Positions 53,399 through 63,104 of a stretch of 64,000 nt of DNA are shown here, one piece after another. Source of the stretch: Aphanomyces cochlioides (lineage: Eukaryota; Oomycota; Saprolegniomycetes; Saprolegniales; Verrucalvaceae); NCBI GenBank assembly GCA_019828595.1, contig JAHQRK010000007.1, positions 620,001 through 684,000 on the forward strand. Reading direction: 5' to 3'. The translations under genes and the position numbers were made by a program. Within the stretch, counting starts at the first letter, position 1. Each line of letters begins with the position of its first letter. The notes below the pieces were generated by a model that saw nothing but the letters and a program-made list of their open reading frames with translations, was not told the origin of the DNA and made no database searches.

Positions 53399-54844
53399 TT
53401 ACATGGTCTTCATGTCGAATTTGAGGAAGAAGATAGCCACAAACAAAGCGATGACACTAAGAATGCCACCGATCAACACAGGCAAAGCAAATGTCATGGA
53501 GGTTTTGACCAATTGAGTCGCCAAGGCAAAGTTGAGGAATTGACCCGCGCAGTTGGCAGAGTTGAAAGCACCAGCGTACATACCCAAGTTGTTGTCAGCC
53601 GTCAAACCGATTTGGAACACAATCATTGGCAATTGCAGGGCAAAGATCGTTTGTTGGGAAATCGAAATCAAAACGACAATGATCTGGTCGATAATGACAA
53701 CTTTGCAATAGGCCATGATGATCAAAAGTATTTGGGGAACGCAACCGATGACAATGACCCACTTGGCTCCGATCTTGCGGACAAGGAAGGGCATGCTCAG
53801 TAAATACAACCAGCCGAAGCAATTGAAGATTGTATCAGTGACACCTCCAGCTAGTCGAACACCATCGTTGTAAGCCTTTTGACGGTCGGTGCAAGCAGGA
53901 TGGCCAGATGTGCCGCAAGTGTCAGCCTCAGTAGCAATGCCACCCTTGACGCGAATACCGAAGAATTGGCCCTTGGCACCATTGTAAGCAGTGTAGCCGT
54001 ATTGGAGGAGCAAGAAAATCAGACAGTAGAAAGCAAGGACCTTGGGCAGCTTGCGTAATCCAACGTATAAGGCCGAGAAAGCATCCTTGAGTTGTTGCTT
54101 GGTATCAGGCTTCACCTTAGGAATATACTGTTCTTCCTTGACGAACCAGACCACACTCATGCAGGTGACAAACATGACCACCATCAACATACCAATGAAG
54201 GACTTGATCGACTGATGGGCGGGGCCAAAGAACGAAATGTAACCAGACACGACCAACGAACCAGCAATCGACCAAGCTTGACCGACCGAAGCAGCCGTCA
54301 CTTGACGGTTGCCAGCCAAATCAGCAATCAACAACACCACTGGCACTTGCGTCAAGTTGCACGTGATGTCCATCCACACGTAGCAAAAGACCACAAACAC
54401 AGTCGTCCATGTGCGATCATCGGAAGTGTCGCCGAGGGAGTTACCGATATCCGTTGCGTTCATCATGACAGCCCAACACATGATACTGGTGATGCAACCC
54501 CAGAACAACCAAGGTTTGCGGCGGCCATATTTGCTGGTCGTGGTATCGGAGAGCACACCAATGAAAGGAGCGACAAGGAGACCGGAGGTGGGGCCGACAA
54601 TTTGCACACCTTGCACGGACGAGTAACTTAAGAGAACTTGGAGGAGCGGACCGAAAGCAGCCCATTGAGCAGCCCAGGCCATGTTCATCGCCATCTTGGG
54701 ACAGCAGACCAAGAACATCATGGGGATGGACATGCCTTCTTGTTGTGACTTGTCGACGACATCGAGGCCATCAGCATCCTTTTCGACATAGTCGGCGTCG
54801 TTCGGAGTAATAGGAATCGCAGCGTCTTGGATGTTGGAAGCCAT
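53399..54844 (-). CDS. MFS/GPH-type sugar transporter paralogue 3
   Basis: 481 residues from ATG 54844 (MASNIQDAAIPITPNDADYV). It has the same 12-TM architecture and motifs as paralogues 1 and 2 (LSDTTTSKYGRRKPWLFWG; Cys loop ADTCGTSGHPACTDRQKAYN). Its DNA is a mosaic: about 54200-54320 is closest to paralogue 1 (for example the GTAACCAGACACGACCAACG stretch), while 54320-54527 is identical to paralogue 2. The promoter element at 54860-54876 is the best match of the set to the oomycete consensus. It is likely a plasma-membrane proton/sugar symporter; the substrate is unknown. Confidence 0.86.
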   Translation of the reverse strand: MASNIQDAAIPITPNDADYVEKDADGLDVVDKSQQEGMSIPMMFLVCCPKMAMNMAWAAQWAAFGPLLQVLLSYSSVQGVQIVGPTSGLLVAPFIGVLSDTTTSKYGRRKPWLFWGCITSIMCWAVMMNATDIGNSLGDTSDDRTWTTVFVVFCYVWMDITCNLTQVPVVLLIADLAGNRQVTAASVGQAWSIAGSLVVSGYISFFGPAHQSIKSFIGMLMVVMFVTCMSVVWFVKEEQYIPKVKPDTKQQLKDAFSALYVGLRKLPKVLAFYCLIFLLLQYGYTAYNGAKGQFFGIRVKGGIATEADTCGTSGHPACTDRQKAYNDGVRLAGGVTDTIFNCFGWLYLLSMPFLVRKIGAKWVIVIGCVPQILLIIMAYCKVVIIDQIIVVLISISQQTIFALQLPMIVFQIGLTADNNLGMYAGAFNSANCAGQFLNFALATQLVKTSMTFALPVLIGGILSVIALFVAIFFLKFDMKTM

Positions 54845-54859
54845 GCTGCGCTTGGCAAA

Positions 54860-54876
54860 GAAAATTCCAAAATGAA
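54860..54876 (-). promoter_or_regulatory. Inr/FPR core promoter of MFS paralogue 3
   Basis: Minus strand TTCATTTTGGAATTTTC fits TCATTYYNCAWTTT except CA>GA, 16-32 bp before the ATG. CATATGGTTGAA recurs about 100 bp upstream (54957-54968). Confidence 0.65.
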
Positions 54877-56555
54877 GTGTGAACGGACAGCAGGCATGCT
54901 TGGCGAGTAGAAATCATCCATGTTTTAGTTCTTACGATAAAGTTGATGTCGGTCAGCATATGGTTGAACTTTTTCTTATTGTATATGTTTGTGTGGATGG
55001 CAAGCACGCTGAAGACAAAGGAGCAAACCTCGTTTTTGCCATGTATCATGTTGAATGCCAAGGGCACGTGAATACTCCCCACTGGACTATAACTTGAGCC
55101 AGCAAACTACTGGACTCAAAGACAAAGTGCAGCCAGAATAACTTCGAGACACCTGGATGTGATGCTAGGTTCGCTTGAGGATTGTGCTAAGGCACGAGAT
55201 CATGTCATATAGTAACAGATGTGAGAAAGCCGATCCTCCACCCTCTAAGCCGTGACGACGCTTCTTTGTACGGACATATTCGTCAAGACAAGAAAAGCTC
55301 AAGGCGATTGATACCTGAATACGAGGATCGACGTGCTCTAGACTGAATCAAATGCTGCTTTACATAAATGCATCCATAGATGGTTGAAAATCTTGTATGC
55401 TTTATAATCTAATCTATCTACACGTGCTTTGAAGTTCAGAGAGGACATTGACATTTTCTGGCATGTTCACCTGCTTGATTGACCAACATATCTCGACCGA
55501 TTCCCCAACTTTCTGGATTTAAAGTCGCTCATCGTCTAAATTGTCATGTGCTTCAAGCGTGGTGAATTTCGAGCACGACAATGGATGCGGCTTGGCCACT
55601 TCAACTTGGATGTCTTTCACCTGCACAGGCGTGATGTTTCTTGACAAAGTTGGGTTTGGGCATGATGCGACTTGCGATTGGCATTGCATCAGTCGCTCAT
55701 ATCCCTGGAAGTCAATCTCGGAGCTAAAAGAGTATTTCGTCGCTTGAAAGGGAGAGAATTTCAACATCAAGATGCAGAGATCATGGGATTGGACTCAGAA
55801 TCTGCGCCGTTTGAATTGGTTGGAGAGCAACTTTTGGATGCATCTTCATGCACGATGCTATACAGTGTGCAACAAATCATGGAACTGTCTATTGTCTTGG
55901 TCGCAATTTCAATTTCCATTTATTGTGTGATTGGTAGTTGATTTTCAATCGTGAATATGCTTCAACGCCATACAGATTTACCAAAACGAGTCCATTGTCC
56001 CAATGCTCAGCTGAGTCGTTGCTTGATGGTCGGCATCACGAGAAAGTTCCTCTCGGAACCCAAGTTATGAGGGCTGTTCCCATTGTCCCAAAGATAACGG
56101 AGATGCACACATGATTTCTCTGAACTTTGGCATGTTCCGTGCTCCAAGCAATGAGACTCGAGGTTTTCACGTTTAAAGATCTGAACAACCGACTAGCTTG
56201 AGATAATCATAAACTTCGGATGAAGATCATGATACGTCAATTTCAAGGACATGCTTGATGGAAGCTGGCTTTTCGTTTATTAATCTTTCCCCACCAAGTT
56301 GACAGGATGTCAAAGCCATTGCAGATCTACAAATACCTCGCGAGGCTCAGCATAAATACCTCATAACAAAGTTCAAACGACTCCAAGGGGAGGGTCGCTC
56401 GAGACAGACCCCACGAGCATTCATCCTGTCCAATCATGAGGAACTTTGCATTGCAGGAGCTTTTACACGAGCAGCGAATGCACTATTAGTCATTTATGCC
56501 GAGTGCATAGAGTACTCATACACCATTTTGAGGGATCACTTGGCAGCAAGGACAA
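54877..56555. other. Intergenic, no gene seen
   Basis: Upstream block of paralogue 3, with diverged similarity to the other MFS upstream regions (GATACCTGAATACGAGG at 55310, AATTTCGAGCACGAC near 55565). Frames of 68-89 codons at 55541-55941 show no motif. Confidence 0.4.
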
Positions 56556-57254
56556 GGACTTTTGACAAAAGTGGGGGCTTTTAGGAAAATTCAGACAGAA
56601 GTGGGACACGTCTGACAAAAGTGGGGAATCTTCCAAATGTGGGGACATATTCATAAAATAGTCTTAATAGTATGGTTCCACAACTTTTTGAAAAATCGAC
56701 CAAATTAGTATGAACTTTGAATTTCATCAAACTTGCCTGTCATACGCTTGCAAGATGTTGGCTCAGGAATGCCGGCGCAAATATCACAAAGTTCTAGTTT
56801 GTGCACATAGCTTTGGCGCTAACATCCTTTTTTTAACAGCCGCCTTGGCAGCGTTTTTCTCGTAACTTGTGATTACGAGTTTCTTTGCAGATTTGTCTCT
56901 GCTGATGCGCTTTCAAATTGCGCGAGCAAGAGAAATCCCAGCGACACTTGGTGCATATGAGTCGCAGTCTTTCCATTTCAGGAGACCAACCAATGACAAT
57001 AGACGAATTTTGCTATCACACAAAGTTCAATTGACTTTGGGGAGTTGGATTTTGCACTAAGTGTAAAAATAGTTTGATTTTGCTGATGCACTTTGTGAGG
57101 CAGAGACGTAACTCCCAAAGCGATGGCAGCAGTCAGACACCTGGCACTGCCGCTCATGGTGCTGCTTTGCGACGAAACCTTTTCAAATGGGAGTGCTATC
57201 GAAATACCACGAGCACGATTCAACCTTTATGCACACAGCGAAAACTATTGCAAG

Positions 57255-57890
57255 TTTCACTTCCGCTTTTGAAAAGAGGAAATTATCGAGCTTGTGTCAC
57301 TGCTTCAAGTGCCTGACCCCTTCAAATCATGTCGTGGCTATTCAGCAACACCCATCGAAGCAGTTTGTATGCTCATCAATAGGTTGACGTGGCCAAATAG
57401 GCTTGGTGAGATGATCACTAAGTTTGGTCGAAGTAGAGAGGCTATCTCATCTATCACAGTCGAGCTAACTGATATGATTTACAACAGATTCAATGAAAAA
57501 CTGTATTGGGATGACAATCGATTGAATCCTGCTTGGTTCGAACTGTGTCTCAAGCTATCATATGGTGACCCTGCCTATGGCATGGGTAAAGTAATCCTGT
57601 CTGGCTTCAAAGGTGCTCGACTCTCGTCAGATGAGCAAGACTTTAACAGTCAAATGAGCGCCGTGCGCGTTAGTGTTGAATGGGGGTTCGGTATCGTTCT
57701 GAAAACGTTTTCAATGATCGACTTTAAACGATCTCAAAAGCTGAATTCACAGCAAGTTGGACAACACTACGCAATTGCTGTTTTACTGACCAATATTCGT
57801 ACTTGCTTCAGAGGTGGCAATCAAATATCAAAAGCCTTTAATCTCAATCCCCCCACTGCGCATGAATACCTTTACTCCAACTTAACATAA
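57255..57890 (+). pseudogene. Harbinger transposase 2, internally deleted
   Basis: The readable frame runs from IIELVSLLQVPDPFK through LGEMITKFGRSREAISSITV, then jumps from YWDDNRLNPAWFELCL directly to LSYGDPAYGMGKVILSGFKG (second Asp) and MSAVRVSVEWGFGIV (Glu). The expected intervening segment with the first catalytic Asp (usually FIDGT) is missing, so this is an internally deleted, catalytically dead DDE_Tnp_4 protein. The N-terminal part upstream of 57255 is out of frame. Confidence 0.82.
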
Positions 57891-57901
57891 ATGACAATGT
57901 A

Positions 57902-58653
57902 TTATTCCTTAGTCTTACTCAAGCTCTCAATGTATTTTGCAAATGAAGCCAAGACCTGCATGTTTTGCTCGCGTTCTTTCATTTGCTGCGCGCGCTCTTT
58001 CATTTGAATCTCTCGTTCCATTCGATAAATTTCACGACGAGCAATTTTCTCTTCGCGCTCCAAATTGAACCGTTCTTCGTCTAGTTCAATTCTTCTTCGT
58101 GCTATCTCGTTGGACTCTTTCTGCATGTTGTTGGACTCGTGTGCAATAACGGTATAGTCGTTCAAAACAAGCATGGCTTCGTTTGGCTTTTTGGACACAG
58201 AGGGGGCAGATGTGGGGGGCTTTTAGTTTCGTCACCGAGCGATTCACGCTTTCTTTTCATTGTTGTCATTGCCAGCCGGCGTACATCATCGCCGTCGTCC
58301 TCTCGCTTTTTTATTTTGGCCATTTTGAGGCTTTTTTTTCTCTTGATTCTCACCGTTTGTTGCATCTATCTAAACAACTCAATCATGAATCACACTTGGA
58401 CGAGCGTCGTACATACCAAATCTACAATGTCCTGTAGTAATTGTTCTCGCTCTGTGTATTCTTCGTCAGTGCCTGACGCGCGCAGAGAGTTCATGGTTTC
58501 CTTCTTGAAATTCACGACGAGGTCCTCAAACCTGCGGCGACATGAGTATGCAGTGACGGCGCCCTCGCCGTGAATTTCACACATACAGACAGACAGCTGC
58601 TCCCACCGTCGGTCAGTTTGGCCATACTCGGCAGCAAATGGTTGAATACGCAT
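57902..58653 (-). pseudogene. Harbinger 2 accessory Myb-like coiled-coil protein
   Basis: Segments 58653-58390 (EYGQTDRRWEQLSVCMCEIH, a trihelix-like WEQ..C...FEDLV pattern) and 58365-57902, probably joined by an intron near 58370-58420 and one frame change near 58200. The C-terminus is a charged coiled coil (REEKIARREIYRMEREIQMK). It ends 11 bp from the transposase stop. It parallels the protein at 41450-42284 in position and role. Confidence 0.68.
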
Positions 58654-59665
58654 GACTTCACGGAGAAGGTCTACGCCTTGAACCGGAACACATCCTTGCG
58701 CTTGCCTTCACTCCTCAAATTGACCAATGAATTGACTCCTTCTAATCTACAGAACTTGTGGCAACAACTGCACTTTGTTGAACTAAAGTTTGGGAGTTCA
58801 GAGAGGAATGAGTGTCAAAATGATTGTCAAATGCACTTTGTGGAATAGCAAAATACGTCTAATGTGACAGATGTGGTGGCCATTGAAAACATCCGTCCAC
58901 TTCCTGTCACGTAGCCTCCACATTTGTCAGAGGTGTCCACTTCTGTCTAAATGTTCTAAATAGCCCCCACTTTTGTCAACAGTCCCAATGAAGTATTGCT
59001 GGTGTTTCCATGCAATCAATCAACGAAATCGCAATGCCACGTGTGGTTACGCTTGAGCTTGGGACATGAGACGCAGTAAATTCACTTCAGCAGTACAAAG
59101 AGTATGTGCTTCTAAAGTTGCTGCCATTAGAGCATCCACACCGGGAGTGTCTACGTCTATGGCCATTTCGAAGTTACGGATAAAAATAATTATCCGGCAA
59201 TTTATGGACACACTTTTGGACTTTTTCACATGCACAGTAGAGAACTTTCGCAAGCACAAAATCGTAGAGGATTCAGTTTCAGATTCAGATAGACGACGAT
59301 TAGGGGAAAATTTTCTCTATCTAAACTCAAACAGGGGTAGGTTTGAGGAAACTCGATCGTATCTGAAATGGGTGTGCTGGTTTCAGATAGAGGACATAAA
59401 CTGATCTTCATAACTTTCCCCACAGAGATAGAGACAAAATGGCCGTTATGGCAACCAAAGTATGTATCCTAACATAAAATATTCGTACGACAAATATCCG
59501 ACAGTGTCATTATTTTTGATTCGTTGACCGACAAAAAAGTGTGATTTTATTGGGCAACTTACTCTGTGGACGATGTCATTGGGCGATGGTCTCGTCGTTT
59601 GAAACATGTACGATATGTGATTGGCTGTTGTGTTCTGGTCATTTTCTGGCCATTTCTGCTTTACC

Positions 59666-61146
59666 ATGACAGCGCCACCATCAAAGGCAGTTATTCGAGA
59701 CTCATTCCATGGCGCGTCCACGAGAAGAACGTATGCTACATATCAAAAGCAATTTGTGCAGTTCTGCAATGAGAAACAAAATGGAATGTGTGCACTATCA
59801 GCTACGACGGACGTTTGCACCGATTTCTTTCACGAGCTGTATACTAGCGGCAAAAAAGCTCGGACAGTAGACGCCGCAAAAACATCGCTGGTGTCCTTTT
59901 TCAAAACAACAATATCCACCCAAACCCTGCGCAGGACGCCGAAGCCAAAAAGTATGTCATTGGGTTACAAAAGTTCAATCGACAAAACAATGTTGATGAG
60001 GAGAGGAAAGCACACCCGCTCACAGTGAACGAATTGTCGACACTCATGAATTGCTTTGGCGAGGAGCGGCCGTTCGTTTGCAGTATGCTCCAGCTCTTGT
60101 TTTGCTGTTGCTTCCTCGGATGTTTCAGGATTGGCGAGGTCTTGGCGTTACGTTGGAACGATATTGCATTCGGTGCAGACGATGGTGGAAAATACTTGTC
60201 AGTTCGTCTTCGGTGGCACAAGAAAGCTGGTGTGATGAAGGAATCTCAAATCTACCATTTGGTTGACGAAATATCCTTTCCATGCTTGAGAGTATGTTTG
60301 ATGTAACGTTATCAATCGTACTTGACCAACGTCACCGCAACAAGTATAAATGTTTCAAAGAAGCATTCTTATTTCCAAGTTATAAAGTCCAGCAACATGG
60401 ATTGAAGCTGGACTGGTATAAGCCTCTTGAGCAAGGCTTTTTGCGTCGAATGCTGTAACTATTGTTGACCGTGCGCCAACATTGCCGATTGGTATTTCGC
60501 TCCACAGCATGCGGCGTGGTGGCTGCTTTTTTCGTGTGTTCCAGTCAACCGAGAGACGTTTCAACTTTAGAGAGTTGATGGCTTGGTGTCGATGGTCTGA
60601 CGAAAAAACATGCTGCGACTATCTTGTGACAAAAAGCATCAGTGATGAGATTGACCCAAGGAACCTACTACGAATCCGAGCAGCGGTATCTTGTGAATCA
60701 AATGGAATGTGCTCGTTGAACAACATTGATGCATTGGTTGATAGAATCAAAGCAATACTGCACGAGGAATTGGAGCTTGCTCGCTATTCGATCAGCAGTA
60801 ATCAAAGAAATCGTCGGGACGACTTGGCACCTTCCAAACTGCGCCAAAGTACTATGCAAGAGCAGTTTCTGTCGAAGGGTGTTCCTACAGCAAATTCAGG
60901 AAAGGCGGCTTGGGATCAATGGTTTACACCAAATCCAAAAATAGGCCTCCATCGAGCATCGAAACACTATACCAAAGACATGATAAAACAGATCGCAAGA
61001 AGTACTCGGAAAGGCACACCTTAGCGCTAGCGTTCACCAAGTACCAAGACTTCGATCAGTTTGAGACTGCGTACGTTGGCCACACGCACAACTACTCGAC
61101 ATTGTTGAAAGAAGTTCGCAAGAGAAAGCGCGAAGGTAGACTCTAA
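59666..61146 (+). pseudogene. Crypton-type tyrosine recombinase, copy 2, frameshifted
   Basis: From ATG 59666: SKAVIRDSFHGASTRRTYAT, VQFCNEKQ, FFHELYTSGKKARTVDAAKT. A 1-nt slip near 59905 leads to NPAQDAEAKKYVIGLQKFNR and, from 60025, MNELSTLMNCFGEE and box A CFRIGEVLALRW (first Arg). The frame ends at 60306. It resumes at about 60482 with PIGISLHSMRRGG (His-x-x-Arg) and MAWCRWSDEKTCCDYLVTKS (candidate nucleophile Tyr), then changes frame near 60985 to DRKKYSERHTLAL..EVRKRKREGRL, stop at 61146. Copy 1 lies at 21686-23222. All catalytic residues are still legible. Confidence 0.8.
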
Positions 61147-61959
61147 GATTGAATAAATCATTTACATGCATTGGGCTATGTTTTACTTGTCGGATGAACT
61201 CAGCTCTCAGTGCAAGATATGCCTTGAAATTGTCCATTCGTCCAAGCCACGATGCACGAGAGTCGATCAGTTCTATTTCAGTAAAATGAGATGATTCATA
61301 CGCACAAGCCATGGCTTACATTGTTTGTCGCATCGACGGAGGCACGCTGATCATGCGGTTTCATTGTTTGTCGCATCCACAGAGTCATCCTGAGCATGAA
61401 AGTCCTTCAAAATGTCCACACGCCTGAGCCATCGAGCATTGTGTAGTAGTGGTCAACATACTATTCGAAGTAGATGCGATGATTCAGACACTCAGACCAA
61501 GGTTTACACTCATTGTCGCCTCAACCGAGGCTCCCTGGGTCTGCAATTCCTTGGCAATGTCCAGTCTGTTTGTGGTCTGTCGTCACAAGTCAAAATTGAA
61601 CATATCTACCAATCACATTGTTGTCGGATGGGGTTGTCGTATAACCAACCCCTTTTATCTATACATATCACAGGAGCAGAGGTGCGTCGTCAGCCTGTAG
61701 TCGTGGCAATACTTAGAAACGAGGTGACCTGAGATGATGTAGAGCCTTCAACTCAAGTTCATAACGAGCTTCTGGATGAACAAGTTTCCTGCGCTCTTTG
61801 CTCAGGATTACAGGCTATATGGATGATGTAGGGGCTAAAATTTGGTCATATCAACATAGAGGACGTCATGAACCACACTGTAGATGTGGCTGTATGTGAA
61901 TCTAAACTCAAATATCATCTTCATCTGCGAAAGTTCTATTTTGATTACCTTTTCAGTTC
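61147..61959. other. Interior of the TIR element, no second gene seen
   Basis: Frames at 61412-61732 lack motifs. Repeated words (TTGTTTGTCGCATC(G/C)AC near 61319 and 61364) are noted. No transposase could be found here. Confidence 0.4.
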
Positions 61960-62219
61960 TGTTTCAGATTGAAAAAACGTGTCTATCTGAAGCTGAAACA
62001 CAACTCAAGTGGTTTGCGAAAGTTCTCTAGTGTCCAACCAGAAAAATATAGACACGAAAATCTAAATTTTGGGACACAGTAGTCCAAATCGTTCGGATAG
62101 TAACAATTTTTATCCGGAAAAACGAAGTTTGCATTTTGGACATATACATAGACACTCCCGGTGTTGGATGCTCTTAGGACAGTATTAGTGTCCAATCAAC
62201 TCCTCAACAGATTTCAGCT

Positions 62220-63104
62220 TCATGATGGATGACGCCAAGACCCTTCAAAATGGTGCTTAACCATGCACTCGTCATGGCCAGAGCATTCGGCGCTCGTGTA
62301 TAAATCTCCAGCAATGCAAACTTCATCATCGTTCTTCTTGAAAGAGGCCCTAATAATACGAAGTACAGTCGTAGCATTAGACTCGAGCGTGCCTCCACTT
62401 GGCGTCGTTTGGACTTTGTAGTGTGGTTGATCAAACTCACCGTAGAGAGCGGCAAAGTCAGTGATAGAACCGCTTCCTGCCACTTCTTGGACAGGCAGAA
62501 ACTTATTGTGCCGTGGAAAGGTGTCGTATTTCTTGATGATGTAGCGAACCAGTTCTCCCAAGAAAGGAGACCGCCGACGTCGAGCAAACATGGCCCAGTT
62601 TTGAATCTGACCCTTTCGAACATAGTTTTTGTCGCAGACATCGTCGTAGCATGCTGTCTCAATGCCAGTATCACATCGCAAGTTGCAAATGGAGTGTCAG
62701 CACCAGTCCATGCTTGTGGGAATTGCTTGATTGGTTCCACATCCAAATCTGCAACAATAGTAGAGAGCAAGGAGTTTGAGCATGTCGGCTTGGAGGATGG
62801 GAAGATAGGCCAAGCCATAGAACATTCGTTTCTCCGCTGCAGTGAGCTGGGTGATAAATCGGTGGTAGGGTCGGAGGATCTCAATCGAGCACTTCGGGTC
62901 GGTGTATCGGATCCATGTCTGAAGATTGGGGAACTGGCTGTAGTCGTATTTTGGCCCAGCAAAGACAAACTGGACGCGACATCGCAGTTGTTTTGAAGTG
63001 GAGGATTGGACTTGAACTTCGCGCGAGGACCGGGGTGAAAGGTTTGCTTGGACGACGGCATGTTGTTGCGTGACTGAGCTAACGATGGAAAAGTCATATC
63101 TCAC
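62220..63104 (-). pseudogene. GT32 (Och1/DXD-type) glycosyltransferase-like gene, two compensating frameshifts
   Basis: Frame A reads FVFAGPKYDYSQFPNLQTW, ..LPILQADMLKLLALYY. At about 62765 coherence moves to frame B: VADLDVEPIKQFPQAWTGAD, ..ATCDVI, which contains the DXD motif (DLD, about 62740-62750). At about 62675 it moves back to frame A: GIETACYDDV, GQIQNWAMFARRRRSPFLGE, VAGSGSITDFAALYGEF, and the family-typical end KHHFEGSWRHPS, stop at 62220. That order (LxRYxxLYxxGG, DLDV, NW.MFA...PFL, AGxGxxT, HHxxGSW) is GT32, a Golgi sugar transferase family. The shifts make it a pseudogene or a misassembled gene. The N-terminal signal/TM region is unclear. Confidence 0.68.

Larger units (their letters stand above)
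56556..58985. mobile_element. PIF/Harbinger-type transposon 2, 2430 bp
   Basis: Long inverted ends of about 75 bp: GGACTTTTGACAAAAGTGGG at 56556 and the complement of GGACTGTTGACAAAAGTGGG ending 58985. Both continue with AGACAGAAGTGG and TCTGACAAA(A/T)GTGG words. A 3-bp CAA flanks both sides (56553-56555 and 58986-58988). The interior repeats the two-gene convergent layout of element 1: a DDE transposase (plus) and a Myb-like/coiled-coil gene (minus), whose stops are 11 bp apart. Confidence 0.85.
59130..62173. mobile_element. 3.04-kb TIR element enclosing a Crypton-like recombinase
   Basis: Inverted ends GAGCATCCACACCGGGAGTG (59130) and the complement of GAGCATCCAACACCGGGAGTG (ending 62173). 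Similarity persists for about 200 bp on each side (TCCGGCAATTTATGG, GAGAACTTTCGCAA, TTCAGATTCAGATAGAC). TTA flanks both ends (59127-59129 and 62174-62176). The ends look like a Harbinger-type DNA transposon, but the only gene inside is a tyrosine recombinase. Either a Crypton jumped into it or the recombinase is cargo. Confidence 0.78.

Noticed and set aside
62204..63097. 297-codon minus-strand frame taken as a single intact gene
   Set aside because: Only its middle (VADLDVEPIKQF..ATCDVI) is coherent. The ends are low-quality sequence, while the neighbouring frame carries the GT32 motifs.
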